A stretch of DNA of 64,000 nt, from positions 248,001 through 312,000 of the forward strand of contig FOSY01000002.1 of the NCBI GenBank assembly GCA_900114405.1, read 5' to 3'. Position 1 is the stretch's first letter. Every line of letters begins with the position of its first letter. Below the pieces are notes generated by a model that saw nothing but the letters and a program-made list of their open reading frames with translations, was not told the DNA's origin and did no database searches. A program made the translations under genes and the position numbers. This DNA is from Lachnospiraceae bacterium KH1T2. GTDB lineage: Bacteria; Bacillota; Clostridia; Lachnospirales; Lachnospiraceae. Positions 8,617 through 17,492 of the stretch are shown one piece after another.

Positions 8617-9750
8617 TTATTTAATTATTTTTTCATCCACAGCTTCAGCCATGGTCTTGTAACCGAGTGCACTCGGATGCAAATGGTCTCCGCTGTCATT
8701 ACCTTTATTAAAAGCAGCCGGATTTTTCGGATCTCTGACAGCTTTGTCAAAATCAATACAACCATCAATAAGATCAGTCGTACGTATAAATTCATTATAG
8801 GCATTTTTAAGCTCTTCACGGAATGGCGCATAAGTTCTCCATCCCTCGATTGGGAGAAGAGTTCCGACATACACCTTAAGACCAAAGCTGCGTGCATGCT
8901 CAATATAATACTTTAATCCATCTATAAGCTCTTCTGCAGTCGGAAGATCACTCATAGGTCTGAATGGATTAACATCTGTCCCTACAGGGTGAATGATATC
9001 ATTTATTCCCTGCTGGATTATCACAGCATCTGCTCCATCGGTCGGTACCTCATGATCAAATCTTTTCGAGCCTTTAAGTCCATAGGAAAGATACTTAAGG
9101 CATGAATACTCTCTTAAAATCCTTGAGCCGCTTGTTGCGCGACGGATAATAGAAGTATTCTTAAACCCAAGCTCTCGACATCTTAATGCCAGATAGTCCG
9201 GCCAATCCTGCGCTGTGATAGAATCACCATAGCAGACTATCGCATGATTCTTTTCGGCTGTTCTGACTGAAATATTGCTCAAAAAATACACAATACTCTT
9301 CGGAAGAGAAATATCGATTGAAATATCTTCAACCTCAGTCTGGTCTCCTACTGCATACAGTGAATCACACGAAAGCGGTCCCTGAACATAAACACACGAT
9401 CTCATCTGTGTAAAATCACCAAGATACATGCTCACAGTAATCGTATCCCATTCTTTGATCTGTATCTCTAACTCATCCGATACTGTTCTCTCACCTGCGG
9501 GTATAGTTACAGACATCTTTCCATCAAAAAGAATCGCATGGAATCTGCCATTTATTAAAACAGTGACTTTTGACAACGTGATGGCTTCCGTTCCGCAATA
9601 ATTATCGAATGTAAGTCGTATCGCATCACCTTCAAAAGCTGATTTGACCGGATATCTGAGCGTTATATCCTTTGCATAGCCTTCCGGCCTGTTCTCACCA
9701 TTGGATACTGCGTTTCCCCATATACTTACCCACTTACTAAATTTATCCAT
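8617..9750 (-). CDS. Cytoplasmic SGNH/GDSL hydrolase
   Basis: 377 residues with no signal peptide. Residues 1 to about 160 form a beta-sandwich-like N-terminal region; the SGNH catalytic domain follows with block I GDSIT (175-179, catalytic Ser177), a block III GIND, and block V DHLHPSALG supplying Asp and His. This family removes acyl groups from carbohydrates or hydrolyses small esters. The sandwich-plus-SGNH arrangement resembles carbohydrate esterase family 2/3-like acetylesterases. Because it is apparently intracellular, an imported acetylated oligosaccharide is a reasonable guess for the substrate. The gene runs into the YitT gene (14 bp gap). Confidence 0.82.
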   Translation of the reverse strand: MDKFSKWVSIWGNAVSNGENRPEGYAKDITLRYPVKSAFEGDAIRLTFDNYCGTEAITLSKVTVLINGRFHAILFDGKMSVTIPAGERTVSDELEIQIKEWDTITVSMYLGDFTQMRSCVYVQGPLSCDSLYAVGDQTEVEDISIDISLPKSIVYFLSNISVRTAEKNHAIVCYGDSITAQDWPDYLALRCRELGFKNTSIIRRATSGSRILREYSCLKYLSYGLKGSKRFDHEVPTDGADAVIIQQGINDIIHPVGTDVNPFRPMSDLPTAEELIDGLKYYIEHARSFGLKVYVGTLLPIEGWRTYAPFREELKNAYNEFIRTTDLIDGCIDFDKAVRDPKNPAAFNKGNDSGDHLHPSALGYKTMAEAVDEKIIK

Positions 9751-9771
9751 AAAAGCCTCGTTTCCTGCACA

Positions 9772-9807
9772 GAAAAAAGCCCGGTTCTAAACAAACCGGG
9801 GCCTTTC
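9772..9807 (-). terminator. Terminator after tdk
   Basis: Stem AGGCCCCGGTTT / GAACCGGGCTT read on the - strand, followed by a T6 run. It lies between tdk and the SGNH hydrolase gene. Confidence 0.85.
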
Positions 9808-9815
9808 CGATATTA

Positions 9816-10391
9816 TTATTTCTGAAGTTTTATCTTATTACTCCAGCATTTATGGCACATTGCCACGTATCTGTCATTTCCCCCGAGCAAGACCTGTTCT
9901 CCCTCTGTGATGATATTGCCATTTTCATCAATTCTGGCATTAACAGTCGCTTTACGTCCACAGGTACATACAGTCTTTATCTCTGTGATAGAATCAGCAA
10001 GCTCCATCAAACGTCTGGCTCCAGGGAAAAACTTCGTCTGAAAGTCAGTCCTGAGCCCAAAACAGAGTACCGGCACATCATATTCATCTACGACATCTCT
10101 GAGCTGATCTATCTGCTCAGGTGTAAAAAACTGACTCTCATCTGCAATGATGACATCCTTCGAGTCAAATTTTTCATACCGCAGCTTGATATCATCATCA
10201 GGCAGTATCACGTCCGCAAATTGTTTAAGCCCTATTCTACTCTTAACGATCTCCTGACCATCACGTGTATCTATCGATGGTTTAATAAGCCATACGCTCA
10301 TCCCCTGCTCTTCATAATTGAACTTGGTAATAAGCGCCTGCGCAGACTTTGATGAGCCCATCGCGCCATACTTAAAATAAAGTTTAGCCAA
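9816..10391 (-). CDS. tdk: Thymidine kinase
   Basis: 191 residues, family II thymidine kinase. It has the P-loop GAMGSSKS, the DESQFF Walker-B-like motif, the substrate lasso, and zinc-binding CTCGRKA plus CHKCW near the C-terminus. It phosphorylates thymidine in pyrimidine salvage. The start codon is TTG (bases 10391-10389): the conserved N-terminus AKLYFKYGAMGS begins straight after it, no ATG is available upstream in frame, and GGGGATAGGGA lies ahead. Length fits the family. It is a single-gene unit. Confidence 0.93.
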   Translation of the reverse strand: MAKLYFKYGAMGSSKSAQALITKFNYEEQGMSVWLIKPSIDTRDGQEIVKSRIGLKQFADVILPDDDIKLRYEKFDSKDVIIADESQFFTPEQIDQLRDVVDEYDVPVLCFGLRTDFQTKFFPGARRLMELADSITEIKTVCTCGRKATVNARIDENGNIITEGEQVLLGGNDRYVAMCHKCWSNKIKLQK

Positions 10392-10467
10392 CTTTCCCTA
10401 TCCCCTTCGTATTTCATAAGATTTTCTATAAGCAAAATGCCGGTTTATCAATACAAGTAATTTAAAC

Positions 10468-11385
10468 TTATCTAAGGAAACCTGCAATTATCTGCTCTTC
10501 TGCCTCTTCTTCAGTAAGACCGAGAGACATAAGCTTAATAAGCTGATTTCCGGCAATCTTACCGATGGCAGCTTCATGGATCAATGCTGCATCAACATTC
10601 TTAGCATCAAGCTTAGGGATAGCAACTACATGTGCATTTCCCATAATTATAGCATCACATGCTGCATGGCCACTGCATGGTGTGTTACCTTCGATTGATA
10701 CTGCAAAGATCTGCTCAGAATCATCCTTTGCAACTGAACGTGAAACAACATCTGCACTGGCACCATCACCATTCAACGTAACCTTATAATCACTTGTAGC
10801 TTTCTGTGAACCATGTGTCATCAGAGCTTCATGAATTGCCAAGGTAGCGCCCTCAGCCAATTCAGCAATATTGGTACGGACAGTAGAGTCAACACCTTTT
10901 ATCTGTACCATTTCCATTTCTACATAGCTTCCAGCTTCCTGATAAACTTCTGTTACAGGGTTAAGTATACGCGCACCTTTGCCGTCACCTTCGCCGTAAT
11001 GTTTTTCAACATATTTAACCTTGGCATTCTTCCCAACATGAAAAACATGAATACCGTCATGCTGTGAGTCCTGATCTCCGCAGTTTGAAATACCGCATCC
11101 TGCTACGATAGTAACATCCGCGCCTTCACCTACGTAGAAATCATTATAAACTACATCTTTAAGACCACTTTCACTAAGAACAACAGGGATATGTACGCTT
11201 TCATTCTTTGTGCCTGGCTTGATAATGATATCTATACCCGGTTTATCGGTCTTTGTAACTATATCAATATTTGCTGTTGTATTACGTGCAGCGCTCACAC
11301 CATTCGCACGTATATTATATGCACCTTCCAGAACACCATGTAAATCAGCAACTTCCTCAAGTATCTTCTTCTGAATCTGATCCAT
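10468..11385 (-). CDS. sufB: SufB/SufD-like Fe-S cluster scaffold protein (short form)
   Basis: 305 residues, about 150 shorter than Escherichia coli SufB. The SufBD beta-helix core is present: NDFYVGEGADVTIVAGCGISNCG, KYVEKHYGEGDGKGARILNPVTE, PCSGHAACDAIIMGN and the family end DAALIHEAAIGKIAGNQLIKLMSLGLTEEEAEEQIIAGF. Together with the ATPase encoded just upstream it forms the two-component scaffold seen in many anaerobes. Its ATG overlaps the stop of sufC by one base (TAATG), and the ribosome binding site lies within the end of sufC. No SufS, SufU or separate SufD is nearby, so a minimal system is inferred. Confidence 0.9.
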   Translation of the reverse strand: MDQIQKKILEEVADLHGVLEGAYNIRANGVSAARNTTANIDIVTKTDKPGIDIIIKPGTKNESVHIPVVLSESGLKDVVYNDFYVGEGADVTIVAGCGISNCGDQDSQHDGIHVFHVGKNAKVKYVEKHYGEGDGKGARILNPVTEVYQEAGSYVEMEMVQIKGVDSTVRTNIAELAEGATLAIHEALMTHGSQKATSDYKVTLNGDGASADVVSRSVAKDDSEQIFAVSIEGNTPCSGHAACDAIIMGNAHVVAIPKLDAKNVDAALIHEAAIGKIAGNQLIKLMSLGLTEEEAEEQIIAGFLR

Positions 11386-12128
11386 TACTGCTCACCTCCT
11401 AATTTATTGCATGCGATATTTGAAGCTGAAGAGGTTCCAAGCAGCTCAGGTAAGATCTCATCTCTTGATCCCTGTTTTTTTACTCGACCATTCTCTATCA
11501 CAACGATCTCATCAGCAATATTAAGGATACGCTCCTGATGAGAAATAACTATGATAGTGCCTTTAACAGTCTTTCTCATATTCTCAAAGACTTTGATAAG
11601 ATTCTGGAAGCTCCAAAGATCAATACCTGCCTCAGGCTCATCGAAAATTGAAAGCTTAGTACCGCGAGCCAACACGGTAGCTATCTCAATTCGCTTAAGC
11701 TCTCCGCCTGAAAGTGAACCGTTTACTTCTCTGTTCACATAATCCTTTGCGCAAAGACCTACTTTTGAAAGGTAGTCACAGGCTTCTGTAACAGATATCT
11801 GACTGCCTGCAGCTAATCTTAAAAGATCTATGACGCGTATTCCTTTGAAATGAACCGGTGCCTGAAAAGCAAAGCTGATTCCAAGCTTTGCTCTCTCAGT
11901 AATACTTTTATTAGTGATATCCTCACCATCAAATATTATCTGTCCTGATGTTGTTGGATTAACACCCATGATAAGCTTAGCCAATGTAGACTTACCACCA
12001 CCATTAGGACCGGTAATACAAACGAATTTTCCATCTTCTACTTCAAGGTCAAGTCCATCAATGATCTCTTTAACATCATTCTCGTCATCAACCTTATAAG
12101 TAAGATTTTTAATACTAAGTAGTGACAT
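11385..12128 (-). CDS. sufC: SufC-type ABC ATPase
   Basis: 247 residues from the ATG at 12128, preceded by GGAGGTGTTGT. Upstream in-frame codons lack a ribosome binding site. The ATPase has Walker A GPNGGGKST, the Q-loop region SFAFQAPVHFKG, signature LSGGELKRIEIA, Walker B SIFDEPEAGIDLW and switch His in ISHQERIL. SufC powers Fe-S cluster assembly on SufB in the cytoplasm. It is the first gene of a two-gene operon with sufB. Confidence 0.93.
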   Translation of the reverse strand: MSLLSIKNLTYKVDDENDVKEIIDGLDLEVEDGKFVCITGPNGGGKSTLAKLIMGVNPTTSGQIIFDGEDITNKSITERAKLGISFAFQAPVHFKGIRVIDLLRLAAGSQISVTEACDYLSKVGLCAKDYVNREVNGSLSGGELKRIEIATVLARGTKLSIFDEPEAGIDLWSFQNLIKVFENMRKTVKGTIIVISHQERILNIADEIVVIENGRVKKQGSRDEILPELLGTSSASNIACNKLGGEQ

Positions 12129-12280
12129 ACAACACCTCCGTAGGGTATTTAAATATATTAAACCCATGCTTGCGCATGTATTTAATAATAACGCTAAAGT
12201 TATATTATAATCAACTATAATTTTACACAATGATTCAACTCAATTGTACTTTTAGAAAAAACTGCGGCTCCTATAAGCTT

Positions 12281-12320
12281 AAAAAAGCTCTCTCTGCCGT
12301 ATTTTTCCGACAAAGAGAGC
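12281..12320 (-). terminator. Terminator after the PAS-GGDEF gene
   Basis: Read on the - strand: GCTCTCTTTG ... CAGAGAGAGC with a 14-nt loop, then a T6 run. Confidence 0.85.
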
Positions 12321-12325
12321 GATTC

Positions 12326-13894
12326 TCACCCTTCTAAATGATGCTTTTGTTTAACGCGATACATATCTTTGTCTCCGCTGTGGATAAACTCGTCAATATC
12401 AATATTTGAACCATCGGAATGAACACACCCTATGCTTACCGAGACATTTAGTCCGCCCTTTCTAAACATATCATGTACGCACTTTTCAAGCTTAAAACAC
12501 TTCTCGTCGATCACTGACTTTTCAGGATCACCTTTTATGACCACTGCAAATTCATCTCCGCCAACGCGAAATACTGCATCATTTTCAAAAAAGTTCCGTA
12601 TGTCCTGAGCAGTACGCTTCAGAACATCATCTCCTCTCGCATGTCCATATTGATCATTTACTTCCTTAAAATGATCCAGATCCATGTATAAGAGTGTTAA
12701 CGGATTTCCTATATTTTTCTTGAGATATGTATAAAAATAGCGCCTGTTATAAAGCTTTGTAAGCTCATCAGTATTTGCTGCTTCTAATATTTTTGATTCA
12801 TAGATTCTTTCAACAGTCACATCCTGGAAAAGGCAAAAAGTTCCTGCCGCGTTAAGAAAATAATCCTTAATGGTTTGCTCTATCAATACAAAATAAAGCT
12901 TCTTTCCATTAATATTTGCTGAAAATTCCTGCTTTATCAGATTCTTTCTCTTATCAATTACAGGATCATTTACAGGTGTCAGCTGCTTTTTCTTAAACTC
13001 ATAAAAGTCGAAATCCGCAAGATCATCACTATCAAGTTCAAACTTTTCCTTGAAGTATGTATTAAGCTGCATGACGTTTCCATCGTTTCCACAGATAACC
13101 AGCGGCAGCGGGATATTTTCAAGAAGCATGGAAAGCTGAATACCCATATTACTGAAATCAGAAACGTCATGCGCAACACCAACTGTTCCTATAACCTTAT
13201 TGTTTTTCCCATATATCGGCGTTTTATATGTCACAAAGTGCTTCATTCCCTCATGGGTCTTAACAGGTTCTTCGAAAATGTGTGGTTTTCCGGATTCCAT
13301 CACCACAGCTTCCGACTCCATACACACATATTCACCATCAGAATATTCATCTGGGGAAATATCCCAAATATAGTAATGCCCTCTGCCTTCAATATCAGCT
13401 TTTTCTTTATGTACAGTCTGGCAGAAGGCATTGTTTACTGTCATATGAGAGCCGCGTGCATCCTTAAACCATACCAGTTCCGGGATATTGTCGATCATGG
13501 TATTCAAAAAGTTCTCGTAGAGCCAGCCAATCTCTCGAAAATTGACATTTTCCAAAAACTTCTCCATTCGGAAAAGGCGCATTTTCTTCGACTCTTCTAA
13601 GGGCCATACGTCATTGACAGCTTTGAGCAGCTCCTCATTCTCGGTATCTCCGCAAAAAATCGTATATAGCGAATAAAAATAACTTGTATGTTCCAAAACT
13701 TCCTGCAATATATTTTCTTTATCCGAAATAAAAATATAGAAATCGTCTCTGCCAATTCCAGAAAATTCAAATTCATCCACGTTTTCTATGTCCAGCTTTA
13801 TTTCAAGATTACTAAAATGATCCTTGAAGTCTTTTTCAATCCCTATACTTTTACCAATAGTTATTATTTTTACCCGTATATTACTGATTTTCAT
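12326..13894 (-). CDS. PAS-containing diguanylate cyclase
   Basis: 522 residues, no clear membrane segment. After an N-terminal region of about 125 residues comes a PAS domain (MIDNIPELVWFKDARGSHMTVN ... GTVGVAHDVSD), a second PAS-like region (MLLENIPLPLVICGNDGNVMQLN) and a GGDEF domain with DELTKLYNRRYF, MDLDHFKEVND and the active loop RVGGDEFAVV. The intact GGDEF suggests real cyclic-di-GMP synthesis from two GTP. The residues just before it read FEND where RxxD would form the inhibitory I-site, so product inhibition is probably lost. It ends with a terminator and precedes nothing in its operon. Confidence 0.88.
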   Translation of the reverse strand: MKISNIRVKIITIGKSIGIEKDFKDHFSNLEIKLDIENVDEFEFSGIGRDDFYIFISDKENILQEVLEHTSYFYSLYTIFCGDTENEELLKAVNDVWPLEESKKMRLFRMEKFLENVNFREIGWLYENFLNTMIDNIPELVWFKDARGSHMTVNNAFCQTVHKEKADIEGRGHYYIWDISPDEYSDGEYVCMESEAVVMESGKPHIFEEPVKTHEGMKHFVTYKTPIYGKNNKVIGTVGVAHDVSDFSNMGIQLSMLLENIPLPLVICGNDGNVMQLNTYFKEKFELDSDDLADFDFYEFKKKQLTPVNDPVIDKRKNLIKQEFSANINGKKLYFVLIEQTIKDYFLNAAGTFCLFQDVTVERIYESKILEAANTDELTKLYNRRYFYTYLKKNIGNPLTLLYMDLDHFKEVNDQYGHARGDDVLKRTAQDIRNFFENDAVFRVGGDEFAVVIKGDPEKSVIDEKCFKLEKCVHDMFRKGGLNVSVSIGCVHSDGSNIDIDEFIHSGDKDMYRVKQKHHLEG

Positions 13895-13924
13895 TAGATC
13901 ACCTTAATCTATGATTATTCCTCC

Positions 13925-14668
13925 TTATACAAAGAGGTTCATAGTCGATTGCTTCATCTGCTCTTCATCTTTTTTCTGCATTATCATACGAACATTATCC
14001 AAAAGTTCCTGCTTTCTGTCTTCACTATATTTCTTAATGATCTCTTCAAGCTGGTCATCAACACTGCTTGAAGCAAGTGTATTCTGAGATGTAAGCTGAT
14101 TATATGCGTCTTTATACGTAAGCGCATTTGACTGTGCTCCTGCACTTGAGCGAGCACTATTTACCTTTTTCATCGCATCTTCTATAGAAGATACATCCCA
14201 GTCACCTGATTTGATATTATAACCATCAATTCCAAGTGCCTGAAGTGTTGCATTTGCTGTGCTTACTTTTGATGTAGAACCATTTGCATCTGTCGTAATG
14301 TCAAAGTTAGTAATACTTCCATCAAGCAGATTCTTTTCGTTGTAAGTTGTGTTAGACGCAATATCTGTAATCCCTTTAAGATATTGATCTATCTGTGACT
14401 GCATTGTGTCGATATCATCTGATGAATAAACTGCAGTATTTGATGCCTTTACTGAAATCTCATAGATTGACTGCAGATAATCTGTGATCTGGCCCAATGC
14501 ATCATCTGTTATGTTTAAAACAGACTGTGCCGAAGTAATGTTTTCACTTCCGGTATCGTATCCATTTACCTGCCTTATTGCGCTCTGCTCAATAGCAGTT
14601 CCGGAAGTATCAACATACGATGAATAGTTGCTATAATATGATCCACTTACTGCTGATATTGAACTCAT
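13925..14668 (-). CDS. Short flagellin-like protein lacking D0 domains
   Basis: 247 residues. The central part resembles flagellin D1 helices: AQSVLNITDDALGQITDYLQSIYEISVKA, IDQYLKGITDIASNTTYNEKNLLDGS, and later VNSARSSAGAQSNAL, the equivalent of the C-terminal D1 helix. The usual N-terminal D0 helix (INHNISALN type) and C-terminal D0 are absent; instead the protein begins SSISAVSGSYYSNYSSYVD and ends in a charged helix (RKQELLDNVRMIMQKKDEEQMKQ). No motility genes are nearby. It may be a minor filament component, a secretion substrate or a relict. The ATG at 14668 has an AGAAAGAAGGT-like ribosome binding site. Confidence 0.65.
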   Translation of the reverse strand: MSSISAVSGSYYSNYSSYVDTSGTAIEQSAIRQVNGYDTGSENITSAQSVLNITDDALGQITDYLQSIYEISVKASNTAVYSSDDIDTMQSQIDQYLKGITDIASNTTYNEKNLLDGSITNFDITTDANGSTSKVSTANATLQALGIDGYNIKSGDWDVSSIEDAMKKVNSARSSAGAQSNALTYKDAYNQLTSQNTLASSSVDDQLEEIIKKYSEDRKQELLDNVRMIMQKKDEEQMKQSTMNLFV

Positions 14669-14788
14669 AGGCTACCTTCTTTCTAGTTTTGTATACATTT
14701 TCCTAAGCTAATTATACAGAAACATCCATGTGCAATCAATCAGCATCTTGTGAACATTATTAAATTCTTATAAATTTTTCAAATAAGG

Positions 14789-14884
14789 AACCCTATCTCA
14801 AATTGTTCTGGTAGTTTGTCACATTCATAAGTAAAACTGTGCCTCAGCTTGGATGTGTCAACACACTAAATTTAAGATAGGGTT
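14789..14884. repeat. 96-bp element bounded by 16-bp inverted repeats
   Basis: AACCCTATCTCAAATT (14789-14804) and AATTTAAGATAGGGTT (14869-14884) are inverted copies matching at 15 of 16 positions. The interior holds a smaller palindrome TGTGTCAACACA. There is no T-run, so it is a poor terminator; a small non-autonomous transposon remnant or a structured RNA are alternatives. No flanking target duplication is obvious. Confidence 0.5.
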
Positions 14885-14909
14885 AAAAAGTAATTATCTA
14901 TTTACACGC

Positions 14910-16349
14910 TTATGAACGTGTCAAAGCGCTGATTTTATTTTCTCTTTTTGCAAAGTATTTCTTAGTTTCTGCAACAACCACACCATTAAGTGCGATGAGT
15001 GCAACAAGGTTCGGTAATGCCATAAGTCCGTTAACGATATCTGCTATAGTCCATACAGCGCTGACTGTCATGTATGGTCCAATGAAAATGCAGAAAATAT
15101 AAAGCCAACGATAACCACTAACGATTTTCTGATTATCATTTGTAAGATACTCAAGGCATCTTTCAGAATAATAATCCCATCCAAGGATAGTAGTGAATGC
15201 AAAGAAGCAGAGACAAAGCATAAGTATAAATGCTGCAGCCTGTGAAGGAATAGGAAGTGCATCCTGAAAAGCACGGGTTGTAACAGCCGCACCTTCGAGA
15301 CCTTCTACTTTCCATGCTCCTGTGATAACGATTGCAAGACCTGTGATAGTGCAGATGATCAAAGTATCAATAACTGTACCAAGCATAGAAACAAGTCCCT
15401 GCTGTGCCGGCTCCTCTACCTGAGCTGCTGCAGCTGCTATCGGTGCAGAACCAATACCTGCCTCATTTGAGAAAATGCCTCTCGCAATTCCCTTCTGCAT
15501 GGCAACGATCATTGCTCCCATCGCTCCGCCGGCTGCTGCTCTAAGTCCAAAGGCACTCTGGAATATCTCTACGAATGCTCCAGGAATTTTTGTGACATTG
15601 AAAAGAAGGATTGCAACGCCGCAAATCACATATATGATAGCCATGAAAGGTACTACAAATTCAGCAACCTTTGAAATACGTTTCATTCCGCCTATAAGCA
15701 CAAGTGCAACTACAATCGTAAGGACTACTCCTGAGATGGCAACACTTGTCGATACTTCCGGCAATACACCAAGCACCCTTACTGTATGCGCTGAATCCGG
15801 ATCAAAAAATCCTCTGATAGCACTTGTAATACCGTTTATCTGTGAAAATGTTCCGATTCCAAAAAGACCTACAAGCACACCAAAGAAAGCAAAAAGCTTT
15901 GCGAGCCATTTCCAGTTTTGACCCATTCCCTTTTCGATATAGTAGAAAGGTCCTCCAATTATGTGTCCATCCTTGGCAACTGTTCTATATTTACATGCAA
16001 GCATACATTCTGAATATTTCGTAGCTGTTCCGACAAGCGCTGCAAGCCACATCCAAAAAAGAGCGCCCGGACCGCCTGCGCAGATCGCAGTTGCAACTCC
16101 TACGATATTTCCTGTTCCAATCGTAGCTGAAAGCGCCACACAGAGAGCTCCAAAGCTTGAAACTTCTCCATGTTCTCCGCTTGTTTCATTTGCTGTAAGA
16201 AAATGTACTGCCAGCGGAAGCTTACGTATCTGCATGAAGCCGAGACGAACCGTGAGAAGCAGTCCTGTAAATAATATCAGGGCTATCAGCGGGATTCCCC
16301 ATACTAAACTATCGACTGTGTCAAGAAAAGCATTGAATGATGTCAGCAT
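14910..16349 (-). CDS. Sodium:alanine/glycine symporter (AGCS family)
   Basis: 479 residues with ten to eleven membrane segments. Family motifs are GLLLTVRLGFMQIRKLP, SFGALCVALSATIGTGNIVGVATAI, GPGALFWMWLAALVGTATKYSE and GIFSNEAGIGSAPIAAAAAQ. These transporters import alanine or glycine with Na+ across the cytoplasmic membrane. The length is normal. The ATG at 16349 follows GGAGGATAACTAATTAAA. It is a single-gene unit; the 230-bp upstream region is AT-rich and shows no riboswitch I could recognise. Confidence 0.93.
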   Translation of the reverse strand: MLTSFNAFLDTVDSLVWGIPLIALILFTGLLLTVRLGFMQIRKLPLAVHFLTANETSGEHGEVSSFGALCVALSATIGTGNIVGVATAICAGGPGALFWMWLAALVGTATKYSECMLACKYRTVAKDGHIIGGPFYYIEKGMGQNWKWLAKLFAFFGVLVGLFGIGTFSQINGITSAIRGFFDPDSAHTVRVLGVLPEVSTSVAISGVVLTIVVALVLIGGMKRISKVAEFVVPFMAIIYVICGVAILLFNVTKIPGAFVEIFQSAFGLRAAAGGAMGAMIVAMQKGIARGIFSNEAGIGSAPIAAAAAQVEEPAQQGLVSMLGTVIDTLIICTITGLAIVITGAWKVEGLEGAAVTTRAFQDALPIPSQAAAFILMLCLCFFAFTTILGWDYYSERCLEYLTNDNQKIVSGYRWLYIFCIFIGPYMTVSAVWTIADIVNGLMALPNLVALIALNGVVVAETKKYFAKRENKISALTRS

Positions 16350-16580
16350 TTTAATTAGTTATCCTCCATTGATTAATCTTTGTGGTAAACACATTTGTCT
16401 TTTCTACACGAACAAACACATTTTATAGGATAAATCCTCACAAGTCAACACTTTTACACTTTAAAATGCTAATTCAAAGAACTTATCGCAGGATTTTCGT
16501 AAACATATTTGACACAATTAATACGTAAGCTTCTGTTTGACTGTATCAGAAATAATTTTTCAATATTTTAGTCGAAGAAC

Positions 16581-17492
16581 TTAATCCTGACTTAGATAAT
16601 AGCAATTATTACTGCATCCATCTTTAAAAAGCTTTAATTTCATCCTATAGATAAATTCATCTTCACTTCCACTCTTATCAAGTATTCTCAAAGCTGTGCG
16701 AAGCGCCCTTATATCCCTTATAGTGTCTTCCGAATATCCGCCCCTCGAAACGATCTTCAAGTAATCCACACCTGCCTCTTTGAGCTTATACAGAGCGCAC
16801 AGACCGCATCCGGTACTTCCGACAACATCTATTTTATTTTCTTCGCTCTCTTCTTTCATATTCGCCGCTTTGTATCTTATCCTGCAGGCAGGCGCAAGCT
16901 CATCGCAATGGAACGTGCTGCAATATCCTCCGCAGAACTGACATCGCTCATTAAGGACAAATGCTTCAGTCTCAAAACCATGCATGCCTTTTAATTTCTT
17001 CATGGCATCTATCCCTGTATGTCTGTGATAGATCAATCTGCTAATAGAAAATCCTTTAAGAGCTTCAAGCGTTTCCTCATTAATCTCGCCGAATTCACCG
17101 CTCAGATGAACTTCTATGTTTTTAAGCGATGACTTTCTTATATGTACCAAAAGTCCTGTATCGCCCACGATAAATTTCTTAAATCCAAGCTCTGCACACT
17201 GTTCCATTATGCTTATGATCAATTCATAAAAATCCGGATCATAATATGGTGAATTAAATGTCAGCGTTACAGGGACCTTATACCTGTCCACCATCTTTGA
17301 GAGGATCTGCAGCTCGCTGTAAGAGCCCAGCTGTACATTATAGTACTGAACTTCACGCCTGTTAAGCGGTCTCATTATCCCTGCCTTTTCACTCCATTCC
17401 TGCGGGACAAAACCTGCAAAGACTTCATCGGTTCCAGCTTCTGTAAAGTCTATATAGTCATCTAAAGTTCCAAGACCAGTTGTAATCTTCAT
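16581..17492 (-). CDS. Peptidase U32 family protein (UbiU/YhbU-like Fe-S protein)
   Basis: 303 residues. The TIM-barrel start ITTGLGTLDDYIDFTEAGTDEVFAGF, PVTLTFNSPYYD, and the cysteine set CQFCGGYCSTFHC plus a later CGLC resemble U32 proteins (UbiU, UbiV, TrhP, RlhA), in which four cysteines hold a 4Fe-4S cluster. Despite the name, characterised members mostly hydroxylate or modify RNA or quinone precursors rather than act as proteases. Its start overlaps the previous gene by four bases, and it is the last gene of a three-gene operon. Family assignment is good; substrate unknown. Confidence 0.75.
   Translation of the reverse strand: MKITTGLGTLDDYIDFTEAGTDEVFAGFVPQEWSEKAGIMRPLNRREVQYYNVQLGSYSELQILSKMVDRYKVPVTLTFNSPYYDPDFYELIISIMEQCAELGFKKFIVGDTGLLVHIRKSSLKNIEVHLSGEFGEINEETLEALKGFSISRLIYHRHTGIDAMKKLKGMHGFETEAFVLNERCQFCGGYCSTFHCDELAPACRIRYKAANMKEESEENKIDVVGSTGCGLCALYKLKEAGVDYLKIVSRGGYSEDTIRDIRALRTALRILDKSGSEDEFIYRMKLKLFKDGCSNNCYYLSQD

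Noticed and set aside
14789..14884. Ordinary terminator of the symporter gene
   Set aside because: The loop is about 64 nt and there is no T-run.
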